Position numbers and translations under genes: made by a program
The notes under the pieces: model-generated
The model's input: only the letters and a program-made list of their open reading frames with translations
Told to the model about the DNA's origin: nothing
Database searches by the model: none
DNA from: Culex pipiens pallens
Taxonomy: Eukaryota; Arthropoda; Insecta; Diptera; Culicidae
Direction: 5' to 3'
Length of the DNA: 64,000 nucleotides
Assembly (NCBI RefSeq): GCF_016801865.2
Contig: NC_068938.1
Location: 190,136,476 to 190,200,475, forward strand
Shown here: positions 1-11,225 of the stretch, in pieces
How the letters are laid out: each line of letters starts with the position of its first letter
Position numbering within the stretch: position 1 is the stretch's first letter

Positions 1-395
1 AAACCTTGCTTAATTCACCTTTTGGTGGATTGGTGGATGGGTGGAAAGGTCTTTTGATTACACATTTAACGATGAGTTGCATGATTGATAAGGATATCAT
101 TTTTTTTTAAAATATCTGAGAATCGGATTCAAAATAGTGTATAATGAACACTCAAGTGCTCAAAACTTTTGATAGGGTTGTCAAATCTTCAATCTTATGG
201 AAAGCTCTTTTGATTATCCATCCAACGATAGGTTACATGACAGATCCGGAAAACGATTTCATTAGCATATTTGAGATCCGGCCTCTGAAAAGTGTATAAA
301 TAACACTTAAGTTGTTATAACTTTTGATAGGGTTGTCGGATCTTGTTTTGTACTCGTTAGAAGGGTCTTTTCAATAAAATGTATAACATGACCGG
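1..395. repeat. about 155-bp tandem repeat, 2.5 units
   Basis: The motif CTTTTGATAGGGTTG occurs at about 166 and 321, and CTTTTGATTA at 51 and 207. Together they give a period of 155-156 bp. The units also share the AACGATAGGTTACATGA-type segment (about 69, 223, and a weaker third near 380). The array probably continues beyond the left edge. It contains no convincing ORF, so a satellite or the internal repeat of a larger transposon are both possible. Confidence 0.6.
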
Positions 396-1915
396 TTTTT
401 TCTTACACAAACCACTCTTTTTACAATCTTTTAAACTTAATTCTAGATCGTTTTTTAGCCTTACTTTTGAAGTACTCAACTAAACTTCATAATTTTCAAT
501 ACGGATTTATGGGACCCCAAGACAAATCGAACGAGGCCAAAACGGCCCAAATCGGTTTAGTCAGTGCTGAGATAATCGAGAGAATATTTTTCGGTGCACA
601 GCCCAACATCCCTACACACACGCAATAGTGATAGAAAATGATTCTTAGGCAGCAAACGCGAATTGGAAAAGCCAACTGAACCAAGATTATCCATATTCAA
701 ATACGAACACAAGTTACATAAAGGTTTCAAAATTTCCCGGAAAACGTCACATTTTCCGACGATGGTATCAATGCTTTTAGTTCGGCCACGACGCACATAA
801 AAAAATCGTAAAACGCACAAAATTACCCACTCCTCAGTGGCCTTCAAATTCTCCCATTGTATTTAGAACGCGCAGTTCACCCTCCAAAAACAGGGGCAGT
901 CCATGAAACAACCAACACCACCAGCATATTCATCGAACCACCAACTCAGCCGATCCATCATCCCACTCCATATATCTTAATACAGTTCCTAATACAGCTC
1001 TATATCTGTTTTTCAAGCTACATTCTGGCGAGATACACTAAAACGATCTCAACGACTCCGGACGACGACGACGCAGAAAATCGTGCGCTTGCTAATTTGT
1101 TCAATGAGTGAGTATGTTTTATCCTTGATTGAAATAAATCCAACGATCGTAACAGTCGCTCAGAATACTCGCGTAGAACCTTCAACTCTCGAAAAAAAGC
1201 ACGCCCATTTGAATGGTGATATATTTTAAAATACGCCAACGCAACGCAACTGAACCGACAACAGAGTTCATTGATATTCTTTCAGGGTGCATTCTCTCAG
1301 CTGATGTTTGCTGATTGGTCGTAGTGGTACGAGGGTGGACTTTGTAATTAAATTCTTGAGATAGGTCATGACGACGTGAAAGGGAAACGACCGATTGATG
1401 AAGTGAAGAACTTGGCCTTACTTGTTTTGGTACAGAACTGCTAAAGTCGTCTTCACGATTCACTTTCATGAAATTGTCATCAAATCTTCATACATTCTTT
1501 GCCCAACTTATCACTCTTCCTAATTCTTTTAGTATCTTCCAGAGCTGTCTAACAAATATCACTTGTCCACTTCTTCCAGTCCTTCTTTCAACAAGTGTTA
1601 TTTAACTTTTATCTGTTTGTTCTCTCTCTGTTTTCTAACAATCGACCAGATTGTCACTTGTTTCCACTTTACTTGCTTTGCTCACACTCGACGAACCGTT
1701 CCGAGCCGATTGCACGACAAGACTGAGCGCGACTGCGACTGCGGCTTCATCAGCCCCGAGAGGAGCCTAAGTCCGATGCGCAGTAACGGGCCCGGTAGGC
1801 TGGTTCAACGTTTGTGACATTTTGTGTTATTGCGGAACTCAGATTTTTTTTTCGATTTTTCAATTAGTTTTTATTAGTAAATAATCAATGCACAAATTCG
1901 TAATTCTTATAACCT
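396..1915. other. no confident gene; possible small minus-strand exon
   Basis: No recognisable protein family was found. GC content rises a little at 500-1480. A minus-strand reading frame starting at 1469 encodes about 16 residues, MKVNREDDFSSSVPKQ, and then meets a good splice donor (CAA|GTAAGG, about 1421), so it could be a first coding exon of a gene running left out of the window. No partner exon was identified. The rest looks like ordinary intergenic DNA. Confidence 0.3.
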
Positions 1916-2107
1916 ACACAGAAAAAAAAATCATGGTAATATTACATCTGGGAAGGGGTACATCTTTTATGTCAGAAAAAAGGTGTAATTTTACCTCTGG
2001 AAATGTGTAATTTTACCACTTTTCTGTTGTAATGTCACTTTTTCAGTCTAAATTGAGGTAAAATTACATCATAGAAGAGGTAATATAAAACCTTCCAAAA
2101 TTAAAGC
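1916..2107 (+). repeat. CACAGAAAAAAA-type MITE, truncated copy
   Basis: Nearly identical to 28924-29143 in the same orientation, and matched in inverse orientation by 28316-28545. It contains several GTAATATTAC, GGTAATTTTACC and GGTAAAATTACA-type blocks and begins with ACACAGAAAAAAAAATCATG. The right terminal inverted repeat seen in the 28.9-kb copy is missing here. Non-coding. Confidence 0.75.
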
Positions 2108-4056
2108 TAATAGAGTTTTGGAGTTCCTTTCATGTATGAATTCTTGAGTTTTTTTATTGTACGATCAGTTTCTAACTGGACTCGGTCGTTGGAAACGACC
2201 GTAGGCTCAACGACCGAAGAAATAGGCGGCGGGTCAGATGCGGGCATAACAATGTCAAAACCTCTCCCCCCCTCTCTTCGTCTCACCATGAATCTGCTGC
2301 TTTGTTGACAAACAAACGGAGCACGCGGTCCCATGATGGAGGCATCGAGCCAGAGTTAGGGGTGATCATGTGATTGAAAATAAAACTGTTTTCAAGAAAA
2401 ATAATATTTTTCCGACTGAATTCAAAAATTTGCGAAGCAATTAAAAATGAAAAAAAATTGGTAAAAGGAAATGATGACAGATTATGTGTCGAAAATGTGA
2501 CATCAGAAAATGATGAATTTTCGTCAGTTTCTGGTAAATATTCATCAGGTCCTCATTTTTATATATTTTTTAGTTTAAAAAAATTAACTTATAGGCCACG
2601 GTTTCAAAATTTTATTTTTGTGAGGTTTTTTTTTTAATTTCATAAAAGTTTAAAATATTTTTAAACAAGCTCAAACAATCTAAATATGATTATCAATGCA
2701 GAAAAAGGCACTTTAGATTGTTATGAGTTGATTATATTTTATTTTCATTGTTATTTTCCAGTATTATGAAAGATTTTTGCCCCCAGATTTTTCAAACCAA
2801 TTTTGAAGAGGGGGTGACATAAATTTTGAAAAATATTTGCAGTGGCCTCAATAAAAAAACAATTTCCGATAATTTTTCTGAATCTTTCATGAAATGTTAG
2901 AAAAAATTAAAGTGATGATAAAAAATAACCAAAACTCATCCAAATCAATGATATCATTACATTTAGATACACACTTAAAAAATCTATCAGTTTTTTTACA
3001 TTCAGCTCTCAAGAAATAAAAAAAATAAGTTTTTAAGGACAACTCTAGATTGCTTCTTAATGTGGGCCATGGGTTTTCTATGTACATAGGACCCTTTGTA
3101 AACGAAAATTTATTGGAACAGCCTAAGGCATCACAATGAACCCCTTGCTTTTCTGCCTCACTTCATCAGTTTTAAATATGGGACACGAGGCGTTCTAGTC
3201 GCGTGGTTCCAAAAATTCTCCAACACACCCAAACTATTTCATAAGTTGTGAAACAGCATCGGGTGAGATAATTTTCATAGCCTAGCTCAAAGAATCCAGT
3301 GATGGAATCGCTAAATTTTCAAAAACTGAATGATACAAATTAGTTTTGTAGGTTTTGTATAAAACCGTTTAATATACAAATTTTCAACTGCCGGCACTCA
3401 AAGCAGTGGTCGTTGTGATGCGTCACAAATTTACTTCACACTCACATTTTGAGGTTAGCTACCGCAATAGAACAAGAAACTAAAACATAAAAAGGGCGCC
3501 CATAATACCCTCATAATGGATGTCACTCAACACGCATATTGTACCGCGCCGTTGACGAACATGCTGGGCCTTCCAAAGAGGGTGCGTAATACGTCATTCC
3601 AGCATACAAAAATTCTGATCACTCACACAAACACACCCTAGCACAAGTAAATTTTGAAATATCCTAACACAATCACACATTCAGTTCAGTGGAATATTTT
3701 TGGCCGAGTTATGCTCTGCAATGTAAAAGTGCTGATCTGTGAGAGGAGAGGTGCATCAGTAGCAGCAGAATGAACCCATTGAAGGGCTTTTTTCATTGAT
3801 GATGAACAGTACGGCCTGTTGAGCGTGCATAACGTACGACACTTCCGGACACTGTGTGTTGAATGATTTTAGATTATTATAACGTTACCATTATTGAGAA
3901 AATATTTTTTCAATTCAAATAATATGGTTGATAAATAAAAGAAAGAATATCATCTGAGGGTCTTAAAATTTCTTAAGGTAATGAAATGCTGCACCTATTG
4001 CCAAAATTTCCAACGTCAAAAATCAAACAATTAAGCAATTTTATGAATTGGATATT
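2108..4056. other. no gene seen; AT-rich intergenic DNA
   Basis: Only short, low-complexity reading frames. The stretch at about 3380-3800 is less AT-rich and free of obvious repeats, but no family or splice structure could be recognised there. Confidence 0.4.
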
Positions 4057-4365
4057 TATAGCGCCTTTCTAATCTAATCTAATCTAATCTATATATATAT
4101 AGCGCCTTTCACAGGTAAAAAACTTAAGATGCTCGTACATCGAAAATTTAAAGTCGGAAAATTGCATTTTCGGGACATTTCATTTTTCATTTTTTTTTAT
4201 TGTTCGTGTTACCATAAACAATCAATCTCAATTACTTTACCACTTAACTTGATCGAAAAATTTGATATTTCGACCAAGTTTGACCACAAGCATCGAAAGT
4301 CGTTCATGAAAATCTTCCCTAGAGGGTAGCTCCGCGTAAGCCCGGATTTGGACTACCCTCTTGGT
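4057..4365 (+). repeat. (TCTAA)n microsatellite and solo foldback end
   Basis: A short (TCTAA)n/(TA)n tract (about 4067-4099) lies between two copies of TATAGCGCCTTTC (about 4057 and 4098). From the second copy to about 4365 the sequence resembles one end of the foldback element at 52945-55018: GCGCCTTTCACAGGTAAAAAA near the start and CCCGGATTTGGACTACCCTC at the end (compare CCGGATTTGGACCACCCTA at about 55000-55018). It appears to be a decayed one-ended copy. Confidence 0.5.
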
Positions 4366-4679
4366 CATCGATATTTAAATGATTTTTTTAACAGAGAATT
4401 GAATTTAAAATAGCTGGCTTGCTTTTTTTATTGACGTTTTTAATGGCTTACAACTTTTCATACTTTGTGAGCGACATTAAAATAAGAATATTTTGGTAAT
4501 AAATATATTTTTTCCATTCATTTTTGAGTAATTTTATGAAATTTTCAATATTCACAAAAATTACAAAAGAAAATTAAAATAAATAATTTTAATTACAATT
4601 TTATTCACATTTTTTCTAAAAAATGCATGCATTTTTGAATTCATTTCAGATAGTTTTAGAGTGCCGTAAAGTTACCAAT

Positions 4680-5640
4680 ATTATTATGGGATGAAGAATC
4701 ACTTACCCTAATAATCTGCAAGTTTTAGACGCACGAATAATTAGGGTATTTTAACCATTAGTGGACCCCCTAGTAGAGCCGACGCGCATTTTTCACAATT
4801 TTTCAATATTTTAAGCACTTTTTCATAACCCTTTGTACAAAACAATGATATCTGAAGTCATTTGAACAATTTTGACTATTTGTTTCATCAGTAATTTGTT
4901 TTTGAGCAGAAAAATAGCCATCTGAAAAAAAAATTTTTTGCCTGTTATGGACCCCCTTTTCCTATAGTGGACCCGGGTCCATAATCCGATTGTGGACCCG
5001 GGTCCACTATAGGAACACTATTATTTTTATATCAAATTTAATCACTATTTGGTGTTTTGAATGAATAAAAGATGAATTTCCATCATAAACAAATATGTTT
5101 TGTTAACAAATTTAGCTTAAAACAACAAAAAACTTAACAGACATTTAAACAAATTCATTTCCGAAAAAGATCAAAGAAAACGTTTCAAAAACAACTGTAA
5201 ACATTAAAATGATAAAAAAAAGTAATTTTGACGCACATTTTTTCATAAAAATTATATAAATAGTTGACCGGATCAAAACAATAGATTTGTTTACAGCTGC
5301 AGATAAAACTACGCATGTTTATTTTCAATAAATATTTTGTTATTGATTTGCTTCAGTTAAGAACAATTAACAATAGTTTTTTATTAATTTTAAATTCTTA
5401 CGGCTTCAGGATTTTTGATACTTTTAACATGAAAATAGCTTTATTTATACTTTATACTCATAATTGAAAAATATGCAATTAGGTTGATTACAACAAGCAT
5501 TTATTGTATGTTTAAGAGAAAATTTTGCTTAAATACACAGTTTTCTTCATTTTTGAAGGGTAAATTAACACTTTTGGAAAAGTTGGGATTTTCGTTGTCC
5601 TATATTGGACCCCTCTAATTTATGCTTGATAATGAGCAGT
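4680..5640. repeat. GGACCC-motif repeat region with 22-bp inverted repeat
   Basis: The motif TAGTGGACCC or a close variant recurs at about 4761, 4948, 4965, 4991 and 5599. At its core, 4959-4980 and 4994-5015 form a perfect 22-bp inverted repeat separated by 13 nt, itself containing the palindrome GGACCCGGGTCC twice. No open reading frame. It looks like a decayed MITE, but terminal repeats and a TSD were not identified. Confidence 0.45.
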
Positions 5641-6440
5641 TCTTTGCTTTATTTTAGTATAGTTAATTAAACTTACATTATTTCGACTTACTGAAGTTAA
5701 ATAACAGTCAAAAAATATTGTATAGTTAATTCAATCATAAAATAGAAATGCTGTTTTGTTGTGAAAATGCTAGTGACCATGTCTAATTTCAGAAGTCGAA
5801 CTCAAAACACTTATTTTGGCAAAAAGGACAATCCAATGTGAGTCAACATTATTTTTAATGATGCTGGACATGCCAAATTTTTTTTTTTTATTTTACTTGA
5901 AACATCGATTTCGAGTTCATTTTATTCTAATTTAAATAGTTGTCTGATGAAGACAATGCATTTTCTCGCCATCTTGGATTTTATAAATTAGGGACCATCC
6001 ATAAACCACGTGGACACTAATTATTTATTCATCCCGTAAAGTACTGTCTTCAAAATAATTTACCATAAAGTTTGACTTTTTTTTACAATCAGATTGTTGC
6101 AGGATTGGGTTCGTTAGTTTGACACTTATTTTGAAATAAGAAGAGAACAACTTCCTTGGTTGCTGTGCACCCTTAAGTTATTTTGAAATGAGTTTACAAT
6201 AGGGTGCTTATAATTAGACTTTTCAGGCTTAATTATATGGGTGCACTAAGCCTCGTTTCTGAAGGCTTGACTGAACAAAACCGCAAGCAGCTCAAGCCAA
6301 ATGCATTTTCCATACTTCTATGGGAAAAGACACTTTTAGCAATTTTTGAGCATGTTGGTCATATTTGCAATTCATGTTATCATCATAGACGGAAATTTTC
6401 TCAAATTAAAAACAAAAGCACTAAGTTCATTAACCACATA
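5641..6440. other. no gene seen
   Basis: AT-rich DNA downstream (minus-strand sense) of PTRH2. A possible ATTAAA poly(A) signal for PTRH2 lies on the minus strand near 6445-6450. Apart from that 3' flank nothing recognisable was found. Confidence 0.4.
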
Positions 6441-6455
6441 TTGTTTTTAATAACA

Positions 6456-6845
6456 CTACATCAACTTCAAATGCCCTGCCAACGAATCGATAACCTCCGC
6501 CGAGTCTGGCCCCAGTCCCAGCACCGTCTCCGTCCCGCTCTGCACCTGTGTTCTTCCGGCATCGCGCACAATCTCCGCAACGACCTTCTTCTCTGCTGCC
6601 AGCTCAGCTATCCGTTCCATCCCTTCCAGGTCGTCCACTTTGACCACAATCTTTGGTTGACCCTGGACCAGCCAGCGCTTCAGCATCGACTCATTAACCG
6701 AAGCAGACCTCACGTAGCACATGACGGCCGCGTGAGCACACTGGGAGGCAATTTTACCCTTTTTCAGTCCGAGATCGGATCGAACTACGAGGACCATCTT
6801 TGTGGGACCGGCGACGGCTTTGACTACGGATTTGAGAAGGTTCAT
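6456..6845 (-). CDS. PTRH2: peptidyl-tRNA hydrolase 2 (PTRH2/Pth2)
   Basis: A 129-aa intronless ORF. Pth2 enzymes hydrolyse the ester bond of peptidyl-tRNA released from stalled ribosomes; the animal enzyme is also linked to mitochondria and anoikis (Bit1). Family hallmarks seen: KMVLVVRSDLGLKKGKIA at 16-33, with the conserved lysines and D24; QCAHAA at 35-40 with H38; the KIVVKVDDLEGM strand-turn; TETVLGLGP; and the C-terminal GHLKL that ends Pth2 proteins. Vertebrate PTRH2 (about 180 aa) has an N-terminal membrane segment. Here the protein starts with a short amphipathic-looking MNLLKSVVKAVAG and lacks that segment. No in-frame upstream ATG exists before a stop, so the start is fixed at 6845. 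That ATG overlaps the stop codon of the upstream COA4-like ORF (ATGA), so the protein is probably made from a shared transcript or by reinitiation. Confidence 0.95.
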   Translation of the reverse strand: MNLLKSVVKAVAGPTKMVLVVRSDLGLKKGKIASQCAHAAVMCYVRSASVNESMLKRWLVQGQPKIVVKVDDLEGMERIAELAAEKKVVAEIVRDAGRTQVQSGTETVLGLGPDSAEVIDSLAGHLKLM

Positions 6846-7097
6846 TTCTGGTCGTACTTTTGGCGTTGCTTTTGGGTGTAATCCTGCATACAGGATTTAA
6901 AGTCTTTGACCACGTCTTGGCACTTGCGCCAGTCGCCGGTTTCCGCGATGCACTCCTAAAAGCAAAAATAAACGAATATTTACGTAACTGAAGTGAAAGC
7001 CGGTATGCCTTTTTATTCTTACTTGAACTTTGTAGTGAAGATTTATACAGCCAGTCTTTTTCAACATCTGCTCGACGGGATCTTCAATATCGCTCAT
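6842..7097 (-). CDS. COA4: twin-CX9C protein, COA4-like (2 exons)
   Basis: Exons 7097-7023 and 6955-6842, with a 67-bp intron (donor CAA|GTAAGA, acceptor TTTTAG|GAG, phase 0), give a 62-aa protein. It starts MSDIEDPVEQMLKKTGC, with cysteines C17-x9-C27 and C37-x9-C47, i.e. the coiled-coil-helix-coiled-coil-helix fold imported into the intermembrane space by the Mia40 relay. The EDPxxQ...SGC-type N-terminus, QEC at the second cysteine, DWRxCQ and FKxCM resemble COA4/CHCHD8, a cytochrome c oxidase assembly factor. This is recognition by pattern, not alignment. The protein is shorter than human COA4 (87 aa), with a lysine/glutamine-rich tail. The splice junction falls exactly inside the first CX9C motif. 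The TGA at 6844-6842 overlaps the PTRH2 start codon. The Kozak context is good (A at -3). Confidence 0.87.
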
Positions 7098-7149
7098 CGT
7101 AGTTTTTTTACAGTTTTACGAGGAAGTTACGCTAAACTCATTGATAAAT

Positions 7150-7225
7150 CACTGAGTTTTTTCAATGAAAACCAACGTAAACAGACGAACGGCTCTCCGG
7201 CTGACAATCAAAACAAAATCACGTG
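7150..7225 (-). promoter_or_regulatory. putative COA4/PTRH2 promoter: Inr and E-box
   Basis: On the minus strand TCAGTG (initiator-like) lies at 7155-7150, giving a possible start site near 7153 and a 5' leader of about 55 nt before the COA4 ATG. A palindromic E-box CACGTG sits at 7220-7225, about 70 bp upstream of that point. Both motifs are short; the call rests on their position. Confidence 0.35.
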
Positions 7226-7732
7226 CGTAATGCCTCATCGACCAAACTAGTCAGGGGACTGAGAAGCGCCACAAGGGATTATGTGCTAATACACTGTCAG
7301 GAATAATTTTATAAATAACATATTTATGTATATATTTAATATATTTTTTGCTCTTACAAAAAAAAAATATATATTCAGATGCTATATTTTTCAATTACAG
7401 AGCGTATTTGTCGATTCAAATATCGCTACTTCGAATGTGCGCTGATTGGAATGCTTGTTAATTCGAACGTATTCAAATTTAAAACGTCACTCAAACCTCA
7501 AATTTTATTGTCAAATTAACCTTTACCTTTCGACCCAAAAATAAAAAAAAAATTGTTTCAAAATTCAAGCCTTGTTTTAAAAAATAGGCAAAATGTACAA
7601 CTTTTCATTACCATAGACAACTTATAAGCATAGAGATATCTACGCACGATAGTGTGTTAGTTTGTAACAAATAACAAATAATAACAAATTTACACGTTGA
7701 CATTGGCAAATCGAATCAGCTGTGTCCTTTAA

Positions 7733-8016
7733 TATAAGGCTTTCTAGTCAGAAAATTACCAACACATTCAAAGTATGTTTACATGACAGCTGGACATTTG
7801 TTTGCATCAGGCTTCCTATCTCTTTCTAGCAAAAGTTTTTTGTCAGGCAACTTCAAGCTGGTTTTTTTGACTGACCGCCCGACATGTCATCCAACATACT
7901 TCGCAGGGCTGTGACAGCTCGAGCTCGATCATTGTTTGCATCAGGACACTGTGACGAGGAGTTCATCATTTTCGAATTAAATAATATTTTTTTCACTGGG
8001 CCTAGAAAGCCTTATA
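7733..8016. mobile_element. 284-bp MITE with TATAAGGCTTTCTAG ends
   Basis: The left end TATAAGGCTTTCTAG (7733) is the inverse of the right end CTAGAAAGCCTTATA (ending 8016). The interior is non-coding and carries repeated GTTTGCATCAGG motifs (about 7801 and 7935). A target duplication is not clear, so the superfamily is unknown. Confidence 0.6.
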
Positions 8017-10440
8017 CCACGAGCACGAGGTAAAAATCTGTAAACATAGTTTTTGCTTTTTGCTACAATGTATTTCTCATAGGCTGGTATGCAGATCGGA
8101 AGGAAAGGGGTCAAGAAACAGCTTTACGAGCAACAGAACAAAAGAGAGGGAATGATTTCTTGGGGCTTTTCTTCACCCTCTCTGGCTTACTTACGCTGGG
8201 GCTCATTTTATTTTTTTCTTGAACGGTTCCTTTCGAAGTGCGTATACCGCTTATGGAGTGAACTGTCAAAAACTGTTCGACGGTGGGTACTCCATTAGAG
8301 AGCAGGATTCTATTTTTTCTCGAAATTATGAATACACACAAAGATAAAAGACTTTAATAATAAAAGTAACCTACTTTTACCTTAAAAATTTGCAAAAACT
8401 AGCTAGAATAAAAGTTAAACTTTTTCTTAATCTATAAAAAGTGTGGAATTTGGGGGTCTGAGGCCGTGTTACGCTACATACAAAATTTTTAAAATTTGTA
8501 TGGACATTTTGTTATGAAGGGGGGGGGGAGGGGCTCAAAAATCATTTTTTTGCGTTACGTTATAAAAGAACGCTCCCTTACTGTGGTATTAAAAGGTCCC
8601 CTTTTAATTCAAAAAAAATAATTTCTACTGAAATTTACCAATACGTACTTTAATTTCAACCAACAAAATTTTTGCCCCAATAGCAGAGCTGCATTGTTAA
8701 TTTGATTTTGGTTAACGGCGGTAAATTTTCTTAAAATAATTCGTTGGCTTTGAACTGTCAAAAATTGATAACGGTGGATACTTTTCAACCACAGTTTTTG
8801 TGTGTGATCAATGCAGTAGGTTGCTAAAGACCGCCATCTTAAGTGATTGAGACGGATAACGCAAACTGTGCACATTGAAAACAAACATATTTTTTCTTAA
8901 TAATTCAATTTTAGTTATAAGAATTATGGTAGTCAAAGTCAAATTACACAGTAGTTAAGTTAAACGTTTCATTTGATTAAAGTACAACTTTAAATGAGGT
9001 CATCGGCCCGATGTATGCTTTATAATCTCAACTTTAGTAGTTTATTTTGCAAATAAATTGAGAAAAATCACCTCAAAAACATACACTAACTTTTAAATGT
9101 ATATTGCGGTAAGTTTTTATATAAAAACAATAATTACTTTCCATTTTATGCCTGCGCAGTTGCTTTGTTTTGGTTCCGTAACGAACAGCACTGAAAATAC
9201 GCCACACTTTTTATTCATTTGCCCAAAAACTCGAATGATTGAATAAAGCAGCATCATAGATCTAATTGGTTTGTGTTCCAATTTTAAGCCAATTCACTAT
9301 CAAATTCAATTGTTTGGGCGATTGACTTTTTGGTAATTATTGACACGTTAGTTTCTTTCGGGTGGCTCAAGCTTTTCAAGTGATTTGATCATGAATTTGC
9401 CCCACTGTCTTGAACTATTCAAAGTGATGAGGAAAACACATGTAATTGATCTTAAGATCTACACAACACAAGCACTATTCAAAGTCAACGTGATTTTCCA
9501 CTTGAATTTAATGTGTTTCACTGATTGATTTTAGCGTGACTTTTATCGATGGCTAGAAGCGAGGCTAGAACGAGTAGCACAAAAAACTCTCCCGTTTTCA
9601 ACTGGCCGGCCGGCGCAGTGGTAGCGTGCACGACTAGCAAGCGAGAATCTGTAAATCGCTTGTACGTACTATTATTTTCAACACAATTTAAAATTCAAGT
9701 GTTTGGCTATTGAAACCGCAATTTCAAGTGTTTTGCAATTGATATTTGAGTGCTCTGTACAGCAGGGTCAGATCATGTGCGAAACACTTCGATGCGCTGT
9801 GGGAGTTTTGCTGGCGCCGTAATTGGGTACTAAAGTCCTATGTCAATTTTTATGTACAACGGTAAAAAACACGATTAAAAACCATTTCTGATCACTTTTT
9901 TTCATTTTAATGCAAATTTTTTTTTTTGACAAGACAACATTTTTTCGATGGATCAACTATGGTCCCCTTGGAACGAGCTGTCAAGTAGGAGCTTTTCTGT
10001 CAAGAAGGACCGCGAGGTTAATTTTTCAAAATTGATTTAAAAATCCATTTTAAACTCTTTGTGCTCGTACAAGGGTCATTGTACTCAGAAAAATAAGCTT
10101 TATCGCTGTAAACAATAATATCAGCAATCTAAGCTTCATTTTAGGACCCAATTGACAGCTCCCTTTTGTTCTGGTGCCAAAGTTGACAGCTTGTGTTGGA
10201 ACGGTCCCTATGTAGGAGAACCAAACAGCACTTATTCTTCATACAAAATGTGGAGAAAAACCATTCGGTCCTGTCTTAATATTATAGAAAAAATCAAAGT
10301 GTACGTCTCGTTGTACGTGTTTCTACAGACTTCAAAGTTGATGCTTCCCTCGTGTTGAGTCTGGTTTATATTTGTTGAAATTTGAGTAAGTTTCGAGAGC
10401 AGTGTAACTACATTTTCCCCACAAAATTCACCACCCGGGT
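8017..10440. other. no gene seen; scattered repeat fragments
   Basis: AT-rich DNA without a recognisable coding region. A degraded repeat with TTTTTTGCGTTACG and GAACGCTCCCTTA lies at about 8460-8590; similar fragments occur near 22985 and 41060. The block 9540-9800 is less AT-rich but shows no gene structure. Confidence 0.4.
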
Positions 10441-11225
10441 CACCCGATGACATCACCACACCACCACAGCCAACCAGCGCCGATTTTCTCATTCAAAAGT
10501 TTCCGCTCTTTCATTCAGTCGTCCGTCAGCAAACATCCAGCGCGCTGCAGCCCAGGAAGAGGTTTGTGTGGTGCTGCGGGTTTTTGTGTTGATTTTTGCC
10601 AAGCTGCTGGCCTTCGCGAATTTCTTCACTTCTTTTTTGTGTGTCTTTCCCGTCTGTCCGGATCCGGATTTCGTCGGTTTTCTCGTAATTGGCGTCATCC
10701 GGCGCGGCTTTTCGTGTAAATTTGGCGATCAGTGGTGAAGTTTTTCTTTCTCAAAGACGCTTGTTTGTGTTGTGATTGTGTGAGAAGGAAAATTGCAAGC
10801 GAAGATCTCATGGGACAGAAGTGGAGACCAGCCGGAACGGGACAAAACGCGTGAAAGTGGGCTCTTCAAGTTGGGGCCACAGATGGTTCGGAAAGGAAGA
10901 AAAATAAATAAACTTAAACAAAAAAGAAGCCATTCTAAAATTAGTTCACGCTTGAGTGACTGAATTTTGCTGCTACTCGTTTCGCTCTCGTGCATACTTC
11001 CAGAAGGAACCGCTCCTTCCTTGCTCTAGGAGCTTAAAATGGTGTTGGTGGTGGAAGCAATCGGTGCGGATCGGCGGACGACCGATCGGACGGAACTAGA
11101 ACAGCCCTGACTCTACGCTGTCGGCGAACAGACGGTTTGTACAAGTATTTGAAGGGGAATAATACAACAACACGCTTGTACCAACAATAAACGATGGACG
11201 GAGCGCGAGACCCGAGCGGGGAGAG
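10440..11225 (+). promoter_or_regulatory. orphan GC-rich, promoter/5'UTR-like segment
   Basis: GC content and CpG frequency rise sharply above the flanks. The segment contains initiator-like TCATTCAGTC (about 10510), TCAGTGG (about 10730), CA-rich 5'UTR-like sequence and an AATAAA-type word near 10900. Only short ORFs are present on either strand. It resembles a non-coding first exon plus promoter, but no adjoining coding exon was found. It could belong to an alternative DHX35 start (6 kb downstream), to a gene outside the window, or to a lncRNA. Confidence 0.3.

Noticed and set aside
6204..6881. 225-codon plus-strand frame over PTRH2
   Set aside because: Its second half is the complement of PTRH2 codons; no recognisable domain.
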